Positions 25,833 through 34,542 of a stretch of 37,620 nucleotides of DNA are shown in pieces; positions within the stretch are counted from its first letter, which is position 1; the number at the start of each line of letters is the position of its first letter. Origin of the DNA: Paludibacteraceae bacterium. GTDB lineage: Bacteria > Bacteroidota > Bacteroidia > Bacteroidales > Paludibacteraceae. Under the pieces are notes generated by a model that saw only the letters and a program-made list of their open reading frames with translations, did not search any database and was not told the DNA's origin. The position numbers and the translations under genes are program-made. The stretch spans positions 1 to 37,620 of the forward strand of contig JAKSNQ010000013.1 in NCBI GenBank assembly GCA_024399615.1. Reading direction: 5' to 3'.

Positions 25833-25889
25833 TCGGCCACTATTCCTTTGTCATTTTTCCCAACGAAAACCATCCAATCCAATCGTACA

Positions 25890-27368
25890 ATGAAAAAGTT
25901 TTTCATCCACATATTTCTGCTCTTTGCATGCATTAACCTGTGTGCCGCTCCACGTCTGACAATAGTGGTGGCCGTGGATGGCATGCACACTCAAGATTTG
26001 GAACTGATGCGGCCATATTGGCCACAAGGCGGCATGCGTACGCTCTCTGAGGAGGCATTTCAAACCGATGTCACCCTGCCCCATCTGGTCTATGGTGGCA
26101 TCGAGACAATCACAACCCTGATGACGGGTGCCACACCCATGGAGCATGGGATTGCGATGGATCACTTTTTCTCGCGCAACGATCGAGAGATACACCATAT
26201 CCTGGAAGACAAAAGCCAGACGGGTATTGGTCAGAACATCAATGCTTCACCTGCAGCCATCCTGTCGATGACACTATCTGACAGATTCCGCCTCGCGAAT
26301 GGCGACAAGGCGCAAATATATGCCATAGGTCTGGACCCCTACACCACTATCTGCATGGCCGGACATAGTGCCAATGCATGCTGCTGGCTCAATACTCAGT
26401 CCATGCGCTTTGCCACAACGACCTATTATAGCGAAGGACTCCCGGCTGATGCCGATCGACTCAATACTTCGGGACGATTAGCCCTCTACAACAGCAAAGA
26501 ATGGTGGCCGCGCATGGACATCGCCCAATACATTCAGCCTACGCAGGAGGAGAAAAAGCGAAAATTTCAGTACCTCGGCCTCAAGGATGGGCGCACACCT
26601 GCGGCCAACGAACTGCTCATCGAGATGGCACTCAACCTGCAGCAATCCAAAAAACTGGGCGAGGATCCGGTAGCAGACATGTTGCTGTTGCAACTGACAG
26701 TACAGACCCCCAAGGCCAAAGCAGACCGGATTCAATCTGCCGAACAGGAGGATATGTATCTCTCGCTCAATCAGAACATTGGCTATCTGATGGAGCAATT
26801 GGATAAACGTATAGGCAAATCCAACTACCAGCTCCTCCTCATCGGCTTGCCACGACTGGGTAGTAGTGCTGACATGCTGAAAAAGGCGGGATTACCACGA
26901 CGCGAGTTTAATGCCGATCGTGCCATGGCGCTGGTTAGCACCTACCTCATGGCGCTGTATGGACATGAGCGATGGGTGGACGGAAGTTATGGACAGACCA
27001 TCTATCTCAATCGTACCCTCATCGAGCAAAAGAAACTGTCGCTGGACATTATCCGACGTCAGGTTAGCGATTTCCTCATGGATTTTGAGGGAGTACAGGG
27101 AGCCTGTCCGGCCACCGAACTGAACCTCATCGCCAACGAGCAGGAGATGGGACGTTTGCGCCAGTCGTTGTCCAAGAAAATGCGAGGCGATGTCGTCTTC
27201 TGGCTGGATGAAAACTGGGTAGTGATGAAAGACGACAAACAAATGGTGGATTACGTGGCAGACCGCCAGCCGAAAGTACCTCTGCTGCTCTGGTCGGGCA
27301 GCTATCGCAATCACCCCGAGAAGCAGCAGGTCAATGCCTTGGGATTATGGTCTTTGCTCTTTGACTAA
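25890..27368 (+). CDS. Degenerate alkaline-phosphatase-superfamily protein, exported
   Basis: 492 aa from the ATG at 25890, which begins a good signal peptide (KKFFIHIFLLFACINLCA). The first strand LTIVVAVDGMHTQDLELM matches the superfamily start, with the metal-ligand Asp at residue 30, and GATPMEHGI is the usual A-P-x-HGI turn. Later landmarks look lost: where active members have an STDYIGH-type motif this protein reads LTVQTPKAKADR (about 269-280), TADHG is replaced by IGLPRLGSS (about 318-326), and the C-terminal His before VPL is missing (QPKVPLLLWSG). I infer a pseudoenzyme or one with a changed active site. The fold call is firm, the activity is not. Nearest neighbours are the Lnb-like gene upstream and an oxidoreductase downstream. 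Confidence 0.78.
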   Translation: MKKFFIHIFLLFACINLCAAPRLTIVVAVDGMHTQDLELMRPYWPQGGMRTLSEEAFQTDVTLPHLVYGGIETITTLMTGATPMEHGIAMDHFFSRNDREIHHILEDKSQTGIGQNINASPAAILSMTLSDRFRLANGDKAQIYAIGLDPYTTICMAGHSANACCWLNTQSMRFATTTYYSEGLPADADRLNTSGRLALYNSKEWWPRMDIAQYIQPTQEEKKRKFQYLGLKDGRTPAANELLIEMALNLQQSKKLGEDPVADMLLLQLTVQTPKAKADRIQSAEQEDMYLSLNQNIGYLMEQLDKRIGKSNYQLLLIGLPRLGSSADMLKKAGLPRREFNADRAMALVSTYLMALYGHERWVDGSYGQTIYLNRTLIEQKKLSLDIIRRQVSDFLMDFEGVQGACPATELNLIANEQEMGRLRQSLSKKMRGDVVFWLDENWVVMKDDKQMVDYVADRQPKVPLLLWSGSYRNHPEKQQVNALGLWSLLFD

Positions 27369-27405
27369 CATAGCAAATACCCTCTCATACCGACACATTT
27401 TTCCA

Positions 27406-27423
27406 TCTCCATGTGCATGGAGA
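27406..27423 (+). other. Short inverted repeat before the oxidoreductase gene
   Basis: TCTCCAT (27406-27412) and ATGGAGA (27417-27423) form a 7-bp stem around GTGC, 28 bases before the start codon. No T run follows, so it is not a typical terminator; it could be a leader hairpin or chance. Confidence 0.3.
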
Positions 27424-27451
27424 ACAACCCCGAAAAATAGACTCTAACACA

Positions 27452-28435
27452 ATGAATAAACTTAATTTCGCGCTGATTGGCGCAGCAGGTTATATCGCAC
27501 CTCGTCACATCAAGGCCATTGCCGACACCGGCAACAATCTGATGGTGGCATACGACCGTTTTGACTCAGTTGGACGCCTCGATTCCAGTTTCCCCGACTG
27601 TGCGTTCTTTACCGAGAATGAGCAGTTTGACCGTTTCTGCTCCAAGCAGATGCGCAAGGACAATCCTTTGGATTGGTTGTCAATCTGTACGCCGAACTAC
27701 ACCCACGACGCGTTCATTCGCTACGGTTTGCGTTTGGGATGCAACGTGATCTGCGAGAAGCCGTTGGTCCTCAATCCGTACAATATCGACAACCTGGTCG
27801 AACTGGAATCCGAAACCGGGCATCAGGCATACACGATTCTGCAGCTGCGTCTGCATGACAAGATTCGTGCCCTGAGAGAGAAAGTGCAGAATGGACCTGC
27901 GGACAAGATCTACGACGTGGACTTGACATATATCACCTCGCGAGGCAACTGGTATTATGCCAGCTGGACAGGCGACATACGCAAATCCGGCGGTATTGCC
28001 ACCAATATTGGTGTGCATTTCTATGACATGCTACAGTGGATTTTCGGTCCTGTCAAGCAGAATATCGTGCACGTCATGTCGTTCGATCGCGTAGCCGGAT
28101 ATTTGGAGTTGGAGCGTGCTCGCGTGCGCTATTTCCTGTCCATCAACGCACAATGCCTCCCCGAGAATGCCGTTCAGGGAGAGAAGCGAACCTATCGTAC
28201 CCTCAGTATCGATGGCGAGGAGTTTGAGTTCTCACAGGGCTTCACCGAGTTGCATACCGAGTCATATCGTCAGATACTGGCCGGCAACGGATTCCGCATC
28301 TCCGAAGCAAGACCATGTATCGAGATGGTCACAGACATTCGCAACGCCACCCCTATCGGCCTGAAGGGAGATTATCACCCATTGGCAACGATGCCTTTGG
28401 CACCTCACCCTTTCGGCTGGGATGACAAAAAATAA
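27452..28435 (+). CDS. Gfo/Idh/MocA oxidoreductase (WbpB/WlbA-like)
   Basis: 327 aa from the ATG at 27452. NAD-binding begins with FALIGAAGYIAPRHIKAIAD; the catalytic EKP motif is in CEKPLVLNP; and SGGIATNIGVHFYDMLQWIFG carries the conserved His region of the C-terminal domain. The stretches QLRLHDKIRALREKV and YDVDLTYITSRGNWYYASW closely follow WlbA/WbpB, the UDP-N-acetyl-2-amino-2-deoxyglucuronate 3-dehydrogenase that feeds the WbpE aminotransferase. A WbpE-like gene is at 21286, about 5 kb upstream. Predicted role: oxidation step in synthesis of a diacetamido-uronic acid for surface polysaccharide. The upstream frame reaches back to 27413 but without a family-like N-terminus. Confidence 0.85.
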   Translation: MNKLNFALIGAAGYIAPRHIKAIADTGNNLMVAYDRFDSVGRLDSSFPDCAFFTENEQFDRFCSKQMRKDNPLDWLSICTPNYTHDAFIRYGLRLGCNVICEKPLVLNPYNIDNLVELESETGHQAYTILQLRLHDKIRALREKVQNGPADKIYDVDLTYITSRGNWYYASWTGDIRKSGGIATNIGVHFYDMLQWIFGPVKQNIVHVMSFDRVAGYLELERARVRYFLSINAQCLPENAVQGEKRTYRTLSIDGEEFEFSQGFTELHTESYRQILAGNGFRISEARPCIEMVTDIRNATPIGLKGDYHPLATMPLAPHPFGWDDKK

Positions 28436-28447
28436 TACATTTTCATC

Positions 28448-29962
28448 ATGGTTACTTTTTTTGCAGCTATCATCGCATTGATTGTCGGCTACCTTTTCTA
28501 TGGCAGATTGGTAGAGAAGATTTTTGACGCCGACAGCAAACGTGAGACTCCGGCCATTACCAAAGCGGACAGCGTGGATTACGTTGCCTTGCCGGCATGG
28601 CGTATCTTCCTTATCCAGTTTCTGAACATCGCAGGACTCGGCCCTATTTTTGGCGCCATCTTGGGTATCTTCTACGGACCGGCGGCGTTCCTTTGGATTG
28701 TATTGGGTTCTATTTTCGCTGGCGGCGTGCACGACTACTTGTCCGGCATGATCTCGCTCCGAAAAGGAGGACTCTCGTTGCCTGAGATGGTAGGCGAAGA
28801 GCTGGGTAGTGGCGCACGTTACTTCATGCGCATTTTGTCCATTGTGCTCCTGGTTTTGCTCACTACCAGTTTCATGACGTCTCCGGCCCTGCTTATCAGC
28901 AAATTGTGTGCCGGCGGCAGCATCGAGTTTTTTCAGTCGCCCATGGTCTGGCTCGTCATTATCTTTGTGTACTATGCCTTGGCCACTGTGCTGCCTATCG
29001 ATAAGATTATTGGCCGCTTCTACCCCGTCTTCGGAGCCATGTTGCTGATGATGGGTATAGGTATTGCCGCCATGATGCTGTATGCCGATTGGCAAGGCCA
29101 GATCCACATGCTCGAGCTCAGCGATGGACTGCACAATCGTCAGCCGGCCGACCTGCCTCTTTTCCCGATGATGTTCGTCTCGATTGCCTGCGGAGCCATC
29201 TCGGGCTTTCACGGCACACAGTCGCCCCTGATGGCGCGTTGTACGACCAACGAGCGACAGGGACGTCACATCTTCTACGGAGCCATGATTACCGAAGGTA
29301 TATTGGCCCTCATATGGGCTGCTGCGGCCGGCAGTTTCCAGTTCCCCGACGAGGCCGGAAACGCATGCCTTACCATTCAGGAGTTTAAGGCCATTCACCC
29401 GAAGGAGAACATCGCCGCATTGGTGGTCAACGAGATATCGCAATCATGGCTCGGAAAGGTGGGAGGCATCATCGCCGTGATAGGCGTCATTTCCGCATCT
29501 ATCACCTCTGGTGATACCGCCTTACGTTCGGCACGTCTGATCATCGCCGATATCCTGCATTTGGAGCAGCGTGCCATCTGGAAGCGACTCAGCATTTCCC
29601 TGCCTCTGTTCGTCATCGTTTTCGGCATGTCGTTTGTGGACTTCAACATCGTTTGGCGCTATTTCTCATGGACCAACCAGACCCTTGCATGCTTCACCTT
29701 GTGGATGGCCACGTGCTGGCTCTATAAGCAGGAGCACGGCACTACCGACCTCTCACATACACATCATCCGCTGGGCTATCTCATCTCCTTCTTCCCTGCC
29801 CTCTTCATGACGATGGTTTCGGTATCATATATCCTCATCGCGCCCGAAGGATTCCACCTGCCGGTTGACTGCCATTGGATAGCATATACCATTGGCCTGC
29901 TTACGGTCGTGACATTGGCGGTACTTTTCCTCTGCTGGACCAGGAAAATGGCGCGTAAATAA
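28448..29962 (+). CDS. cstA: CstA-family carbon starvation / pyruvate transporter
   Basis: 504 aa with many transmembrane helices. The first motif is IALIVGYLFYGRLVEKIFDAD, followed by the CstA signature around IAGLGPIFGAILGIFYGPAAFLW and GGVHDYLSGMISLRKGG. Later, GFHGTQSPLMARCTTNERQGR and SGDTALRSARLIIAD are conserved elements of the family. It is shorter than E. coli CstA (about 700 aa), which is usual for Bacteroidota homologs. CstA and its relatives import pyruvate or peptides under carbon limitation; the substrate in this organism is not known. It begins 12 bases after the oxidoreductase stop, so it could be cotranscribed. Confidence 0.88.
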   Translation: MVTFFAAIIALIVGYLFYGRLVEKIFDADSKRETPAITKADSVDYVALPAWRIFLIQFLNIAGLGPIFGAILGIFYGPAAFLWIVLGSIFAGGVHDYLSGMISLRKGGLSLPEMVGEELGSGARYFMRILSIVLLVLLTTSFMTSPALLISKLCAGGSIEFFQSPMVWLVIIFVYYALATVLPIDKIIGRFYPVFGAMLLMMGIGIAAMMLYADWQGQIHMLELSDGLHNRQPADLPLFPMMFVSIACGAISGFHGTQSPLMARCTTNERQGRHIFYGAMITEGILALIWAAAAGSFQFPDEAGNACLTIQEFKAIHPKENIAALVVNEISQSWLGKVGGIIAVIGVISASITSGDTALRSARLIIADILHLEQRAIWKRLSISLPLFVIVFGMSFVDFNIVWRYFSWTNQTLACFTLWMATCWLYKQEHGTTDLSHTHHPLGYLISFFPALFMTMVSVSYILIAPEGFHLPVDCHWIAYTIGLLTVVTLAVLFLCWTRKMARK

Positions 29963-29992
29963 GAACTTTTTCACCCAATCACACATATCGAT

Positions 29993-30703
29993 ATGACTCT
30001 GTTGGTCGCAGCGCTGTTACCGGCGTTTCTGCTCATCTTCTATATCTGTTACAAGGATCGCATTCAGGCCGAACCCACACGCCTGCTGGTACGCGGATTT
30101 GTATATGGTGTGGTCAGTTGTCTCCCTGCCTCTTTTCTGGAAGTGATGTTCAGCGGCGTCTTTGCCGGCTCTGCGGCATCTGAGGCCTTGTCTCCCGCCC
30201 TGATTGAGGAGATTTGCAAGTTCTTTTTCATTTACCTGCTGGTACGCAACAACCCCTATTTCGATGAGCATTTCGACGGGATCGTGTATGCCGTGTGCGT
30301 AGGTGTCGGATTCGAGGCGACCGAGAATCTGCTCTATTTCATCAATGACCCATCCTGCATTACTGCGCGCACGCTCCTGCCGGGACATTTCCTCTTTGCC
30401 GTACTCATGGGATACTACCTGTCGCGTGCCAAGTTCACCACGGGCAATACTCGCCGCAAAAATGCGCTCCTGATGCTGCTCGTACCCGTTGCGGCACATT
30501 GGTTTTGGGATTTTCTGTGCTTCTACATGGCGCAGCATCCCGAAGCTGAAGGGGGAATGCTGCTTGTCTTCATCGCATTCGTCATAACACTCTGGCGAAT
30601 GGTGCATAAGGCCATCATCAAGCAGCAAAATCGTGATGCCGAAATGGCCACACAAAAGCAGGCGAAGCAGACCATCGATTACTGGCAACAACTGCGTTTC
30701 TGA
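29993..30703 (+). CDS. PrsW-family intramembrane metalloprotease-like protein
   Basis: 236 aa, polytopic. The family motifs are present: EE-x2-K in ALIEEICKFFFIYLL (E72, E73), FDGIVYAVCVGVGFEATENLLY, PGHFLFAVLMGYYLSRA (H132), and AAHWFWDF, placing Glu and His residues in membrane helices as in type II CAAX/PrsW-like proteases. Bacterial PrsW cleaves an anti-sigma factor in Bacillus; here the substrate is unknown, and no anti-sigma gene lies beside it. It follows cstA by 30 bases and is the last gene before the pheT promoter. Confidence 0.85.
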   Translation: MTLLVAALLPAFLLIFYICYKDRIQAEPTRLLVRGFVYGVVSCLPASFLEVMFSGVFAGSAASEALSPALIEEICKFFFIYLLVRNNPYFDEHFDGIVYAVCVGVGFEATENLLYFINDPSCITARTLLPGHFLFAVLMGYYLSRAKFTTGNTRRKNALLMLLVPVAAHWFWDFLCFYMAQHPEAEGGMLLVFIAFVITLWRMVHKAIIKQQNRDAEMATQKQAKQTIDYWQQLRF

Positions 30704-30763
30704 CAACTTCACCTGACAAGTTGCCTGTTTTTCGCCCTCTTTTGCGCAAAAAGACCGAAAATA

Positions 30764-30795
30764 CTTGCGTATTTCAACAAAATATACTAACTTTG
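30764..30795 (+). promoter_or_regulatory. Bacteroidota-type promoter of pheT
   Basis: -33 CTTG (30764-30767) and -7 TAACTTTG (30788-30795) with a 20-base spacer; leader of about 55 bases. Just upstream, TTTTGCGCAAAA (30740-30751) is a perfect palindrome, and CAACTT/AAGTTG (30704-30709 and 30718-30723) could form a weak hairpin after the protease gene. Confidence 0.75.
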
Positions 30796-30856
30796 TACGC
30801 TTTTTCGCGCGTGCGCTACAGCACGTACACTCACACACGAACTAAATATTGTATTT

Positions 30857-33367
30857 ATGAATATATCTTATAAATGGCTTAAGCGCTACATCAATCTGCA
30901 CGATGATGCAGAGACCGTAGCAAAAAATCTCACCTCTATCGGCTTGGAGGTGGGCACTGTAGAAGAAGTGCAAACCATCAAGGGCGGCCTCAAAGGTCTG
31001 GTCGTAGGCGAGGTGCTGGAATGTGAAGAGCATCCCAATTCCGACCACCTGCACGTGACCAAAACCCTTCTGGCTCCGGGAGAAGAACCCGTACAAATCG
31101 TATGTGGTGCACCCAACTGCCGTCAGGGACTGAAGGTGATTGTGGCCACATTGGGCACCACGCTCTATAGTGGCGAAGAGTCTTTCCAGATTAAGAAGTC
31201 GAAAATTCGTGGCGTGGAGTCGTTCGGTATGCTTTGTGCAGAAGATGAGATTGGCGTGGGCAATAGTCACGACGGTATCATCGAGCTTCCGGCAGATGCC
31301 GTAGTCGGCACACCTGCTGCCGAGTATTTCCACCTGGAGAGCGACCACCTCATCGAGGTGGACATCACGCCCAACCGCTCAGATGCTGCCAGCCATTTCG
31401 GCGTAGCACGAGACTTGTATGCATGCTATGTGGCACGCGAGCAGGGCGAAGGACTGACGCTGGACAAACCATCGGTTGAGGCCTTCCATGTGGATGATGC
31501 ACAGGCCCTGCCTATCGACATCGTTGTGGAGAATGCCGATGCCGCACCACGATACACAGGCGTCTGCATCAAGGGAGTCCAGGTGAAGGAATCACCCGAA
31601 TGGCTCCAGAATGCGCTCCGCACCATCGGACTGCGTCCTATCAACAACGTTGTCGATGTCACCAATTTCGTGCTGCACGAGATGGGGCAGGCCCTGCACA
31701 GCTTCGATTACGACAAGGTGGCGGGACATAAGATCATCGTACGTAATGCACAGGAGGGAAGCAAGTTTGTCACCCTCGATGGCAACGAGCATACCATGTC
31801 CGAGCGCGACCTGATGATTTGCAATGCCGACGAACCGATGTGTATAGCAGGTGTCTTCGGTGGCTTGGACAGCGGCGTGACCGAGCAGACCCAGAATGTC
31901 TTCCTCGAGTCGGCCTATTTCGACCCCGTCTGCATCCGCAAGACCGCGCGTCGTCATCAGCTCTCTACCGATGCCAGCTTCCGTTATGAGCGTGGCGTCG
32001 ATCCCAACAACACCATCTACGTGCTCAAGCGTTGTGCGCTCCTCATTAAGGAGGTAGCCGGCGGAACGATCGCGTCTGACATCTTCGATAGCCATCCACA
32101 GCCATTCGCACCGTTCAGCATGACCCTCACAGAGAAGTATTGCAACGAACTCATCGGCAAGAAACTGGGCGCTGAGAAGATAGAACAAATCCTGAAGGCA
32201 CTCGAGATACAAATCTGCAACACACGTGTTTGCGAAGAATGCGGACTCAAGGTATGGGACATTCAGGTGCCTGCTTACCGCGTAGATGTACAGCGTCCAT
32301 GCGACGTGGTTGAGGATATCCTCCGCATCTACGGATACAACAACGTGGAACTGAGCGAGTCGCTCCACTCCAACCTCGCTTTCTCGACCAAGCCCGATAG
32401 CGTAGCGCTCCAGCGCCGCATCTCTGAGCAACTGACCGCACAGGGATTCAACGAGATTCTCAACAACTCGCTCTCCAAAGTATCGTACTACGAGGGCAAC
32501 GAGGTGTTCCCTCTGGACAACTGCGTGCGCATCATGAATCCACTCAGCAACGACCTTGGCGTCATGCGTCAGACGCTGCTGTTCGGCGGATTGGAGAGCA
32601 TCTCTCGCAATGTCAACCGCAAGAACGCCGACCTCCGCTTCTACGAGTTCGGAAACTGCGACCACTACGATGCCACCAAGCGTCAGGGCGAACTGGCTGA
32701 AGGCGAAGAGCCCAAACCACTCAAGCCCTATTCAGAGGAGATGCATCTGGGCTTGTGGCTCACAGGCAACAAGCAGGCACAGTCATGGACGGGCGCACCC
32801 GAGAAAATGAGCTTCTACACCCTGCGTGCATATGTCGAGAACGTACTCCGCCGTTTGGGCGTGAACGTGGACCGATGCCAGTTTGAGGCGTTCAGCAATC
32901 AGCTCTTCTCTGACGGGCTCCGCATCATCGCGCCAAACAAGAAGGTGCTGGGTGAACTCTGCATCGTCGATCGCAAGCTGCGCAAACTCTTCGATATCGA
33001 TGCGGATATCTACTTCGCTGACCTCTATTGGGCCGAACTCCTCAAGCAGAACAAGATGTACAAGGCGGTTATCAACGACCTGCCTAAGTTCCCTGAGGTG
33101 AAACGTGACCTCGCGCTCCTCGTTGACCAGCAACTCACGTTTGCCGAACTGCTTGCTGCGGCACGTCAGGTGGAGAAGAAACTGCTCAAGGATGTGTACC
33201 TCTTTGACGTATATGAGGGAAAGAACCTCGAGGCCGGCAAGAAATCATACGCACTCAGCTTCATCCTTCAGGACGTTGACAACACCCTCAAGGACGCACA
33301 GATTGAGGCAATCATGACCAAGTTGCAAAAGACCTTCGAGACCAGGTTCAACGCCAAGTTGCGCTAA
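30857..33367 (+). CDS. pheT: Phenylalanine-tRNA ligase beta subunit
   Basis: 836 aa, slightly longer than the usual 800-820. The N-terminus has NISYKWLKRYINL and an OB-fold tRNA-binding domain (about 45-160, VVGEVLECEEHPNSDHLHV and IVCGAPNCRQG). The B3/B4 editing region includes NRSDAASHFGVARDLYA and RYERGVDPN; the B5 region has CDVVEDILRIYGYNNV; and the C-terminal anticodon-binding fold contains PKFPEVKRDLALLVD. PheT pairs with the catalytic PheS subunit, whose gene is not adjacent here, as is common in Bacteroidales. It has its own promoter. Confidence 0.96.
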   Translation: MNISYKWLKRYINLHDDAETVAKNLTSIGLEVGTVEEVQTIKGGLKGLVVGEVLECEEHPNSDHLHVTKTLLAPGEEPVQIVCGAPNCRQGLKVIVATLGTTLYSGEESFQIKKSKIRGVESFGMLCAEDEIGVGNSHDGIIELPADAVVGTPAAEYFHLESDHLIEVDITPNRSDAASHFGVARDLYACYVAREQGEGLTLDKPSVEAFHVDDAQALPIDIVVENADAAPRYTGVCIKGVQVKESPEWLQNALRTIGLRPINNVVDVTNFVLHEMGQALHSFDYDKVAGHKIIVRNAQEGSKFVTLDGNEHTMSERDLMICNADEPMCIAGVFGGLDSGVTEQTQNVFLESAYFDPVCIRKTARRHQLSTDASFRYERGVDPNNTIYVLKRCALLIKEVAGGTIASDIFDSHPQPFAPFSMTLTEKYCNELIGKKLGAEKIEQILKALEIQICNTRVCEECGLKVWDIQVPAYRVDVQRPCDVVEDILRIYGYNNVELSESLHSNLAFSTKPDSVALQRRISEQLTAQGFNEILNNSLSKVSYYEGNEVFPLDNCVRIMNPLSNDLGVMRQTLLFGGLESISRNVNRKNADLRFYEFGNCDHYDATKRQGELAEGEEPKPLKPYSEEMHLGLWLTGNKQAQSWTGAPEKMSFYTLRAYVENVLRRLGVNVDRCQFEAFSNQLFSDGLRIIAPNKKVLGELCIVDRKLRKLFDIDADIYFADLYWAELLKQNKMYKAVINDLPKFPEVKRDLALLVDQQLTFAELLAAARQVEKKLLKDVYLFDVYEGKNLEAGKKSYALSFILQDVDNTLKDAQIEAIMTKLQKTFETRFNAKLR

Positions 33368-33453
33368 TCTCATCCGAGCATGAAACCCTGATGGGACAGG
33401 CAAGGATACTGAACAGAAACAGATCATTATCAACAATATAAAATTATTTAACT

Positions 33454-34452
33454 ATGTCTTTTTTAACGGATGAAAAACTTGTAATCGTTGGCGCAGGTGG
33501 CGCTATCGGTTCTACTATGGTTCAGACCGCTCTGACCATGAAACTTACTCCAAACGTATGCCTTTATGACGTCTATGCTCCTGGTATGGAGGGCGTTATC
33601 GAGGAGATGTTCCACTGTGGTTACGATGGCGTAAACCTTACCGCCACTACCGATGTAGCAGAGGCGTTCAAGGACGCTAAGTACATCATCTCTTCAGGTG
33701 GTGCTCCACGTAAGGCCGGTATGACCCGCGAGGATTTGCTCGCAGGCAACTGCGCTATCGCAAAGGAGTTGGGCGAGAACATCAAGAAGTACTGCCCAGA
33801 CCTCAAGCACCTCGTTGTTATCTTCAACCCAGCAGACCTTACCGGTCTCGTTGCCCTGCTCTACTCTGGTTTGAAGCCATCACAGGTTACTACCCTTGCT
33901 GCGCTCGACTCAACCCGTCTGCAGTCAGCTATCGCCAAGAAGTTCGGCGTGAAGCAGTATGAAGTTACGGGCTGCAAGACCTATGGTGGTCACGGCGAGC
34001 AGATGGCCGTTTTCGGTAGCGCTGTTAAGGTGGCTGGCAAGCCTCTCAACGAGCTCATCGGCACCGAGGCATGCACGGCCGAGGATTGGGAGCAGATCAA
34101 GCTCGATACCACCAAGGGTGGCGCGAAGATCATCGAGCTCCGCGGTCGCTCATCATGGCAGTCACCTGCTTACTGCTCGGTTGAGATGGTACGTGCCGTC
34201 ATGGGTGGTGAGGCCTTCCGTTGGCCTGCCGGAACCTATGTTTGCAACGAGAAGTACAACCATATCATGATGGCTATGGAGACCCATCTTGGTACCGATG
34301 GTTGCACCTACACCATGCCACAGGGTACGCCTGAAGAACTCGCTAAACTTGACGCAAGCTACGAGCACCTGTGCAAGATGCGCGACGAGCTCGTTACGCT
34401 CAATATCGTTCCTGCTATCAGCGAGTGGAGCAGCATCAATCCAAACCTCTAA
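33454..34452 (+). CDS. mdh: Malate dehydrogenase
   Basis: 332 aa of the lactate/malate dehydrogenase superfamily. NAD-binding IVGAGGAIGSTMVQ, mobile-loop region SGGAPRKAGMTREDLLAGN, substrate-binding Arg in LDSTRLQSAIAKKFGV and the catalytic His in YGGHGEQMAVF (H180) are all visible. The GAPRK-x-GMTR loop supports malate rather than lactate specificity. It oxidises malate to oxaloacetate or runs in reverse in the fumarate branch of anaerobic metabolism. Codon use is strongly biased (for example repeated AAG, CTC, GGT), as expected for a highly expressed gene. A strong terminator follows; no clear promoter box was seen in 33368-33453. Confidence 0.93.
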   Translation: MSFLTDEKLVIVGAGGAIGSTMVQTALTMKLTPNVCLYDVYAPGMEGVIEEMFHCGYDGVNLTATTDVAEAFKDAKYIISSGGAPRKAGMTREDLLAGNCAIAKELGENIKKYCPDLKHLVVIFNPADLTGLVALLYSGLKPSQVTTLAALDSTRLQSAIAKKFGVKQYEVTGCKTYGGHGEQMAVFGSAVKVAGKPLNELIGTEACTAEDWEQIKLDTTKGGAKIIELRGRSSWQSPAYCSVEMVRAVMGGEAFRWPAGTYVCNEKYNHIMMAMETHLGTDGCTYTMPQGTPEELAKLDASYEHLCKMRDELVTLNIVPAISEWSSINPNL

Positions 34453-34462
34453 TCATCCTCTC

Positions 34463-34501
34463 ATCAGGTAGGGCAGCTCAGGTTGCCCTACCTGATTTTT
34501 T
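34463..34501 (+). terminator. Strong Rho-independent terminator after mdh
   Basis: ATCAGGTAGGGCA (34463-34475) pairs perfectly with TGCCCTACCTGAT (34484-34496), a 13-bp stem with an eight-base loop, followed by a T run. Confidence 0.92.
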
Positions 34502-34542
34502 ATAGGGGTGTTCTATTTGTAGAATCCGCTAATACAACTATA

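Noticed and set aside
28262-29443. Long open frame (393 codons) on the - strand across cstA
   Set aside because: Antisense shadow of a well-supported membrane protein gene; the translation is hydrophilic and repetitive in character, with no recognisable domain.
30017-30838. Open frame of 273 codons on the - strand across the PrsW-like gene
   Set aside because: Composition is that of an antisense frame (Cys, His and Gln rich) and the + strand frame has the family motifs.
31592-32665. Long open frame on the - strand across pheT
   Set aside because: Shadow of pheT; no independent start signal or motif.
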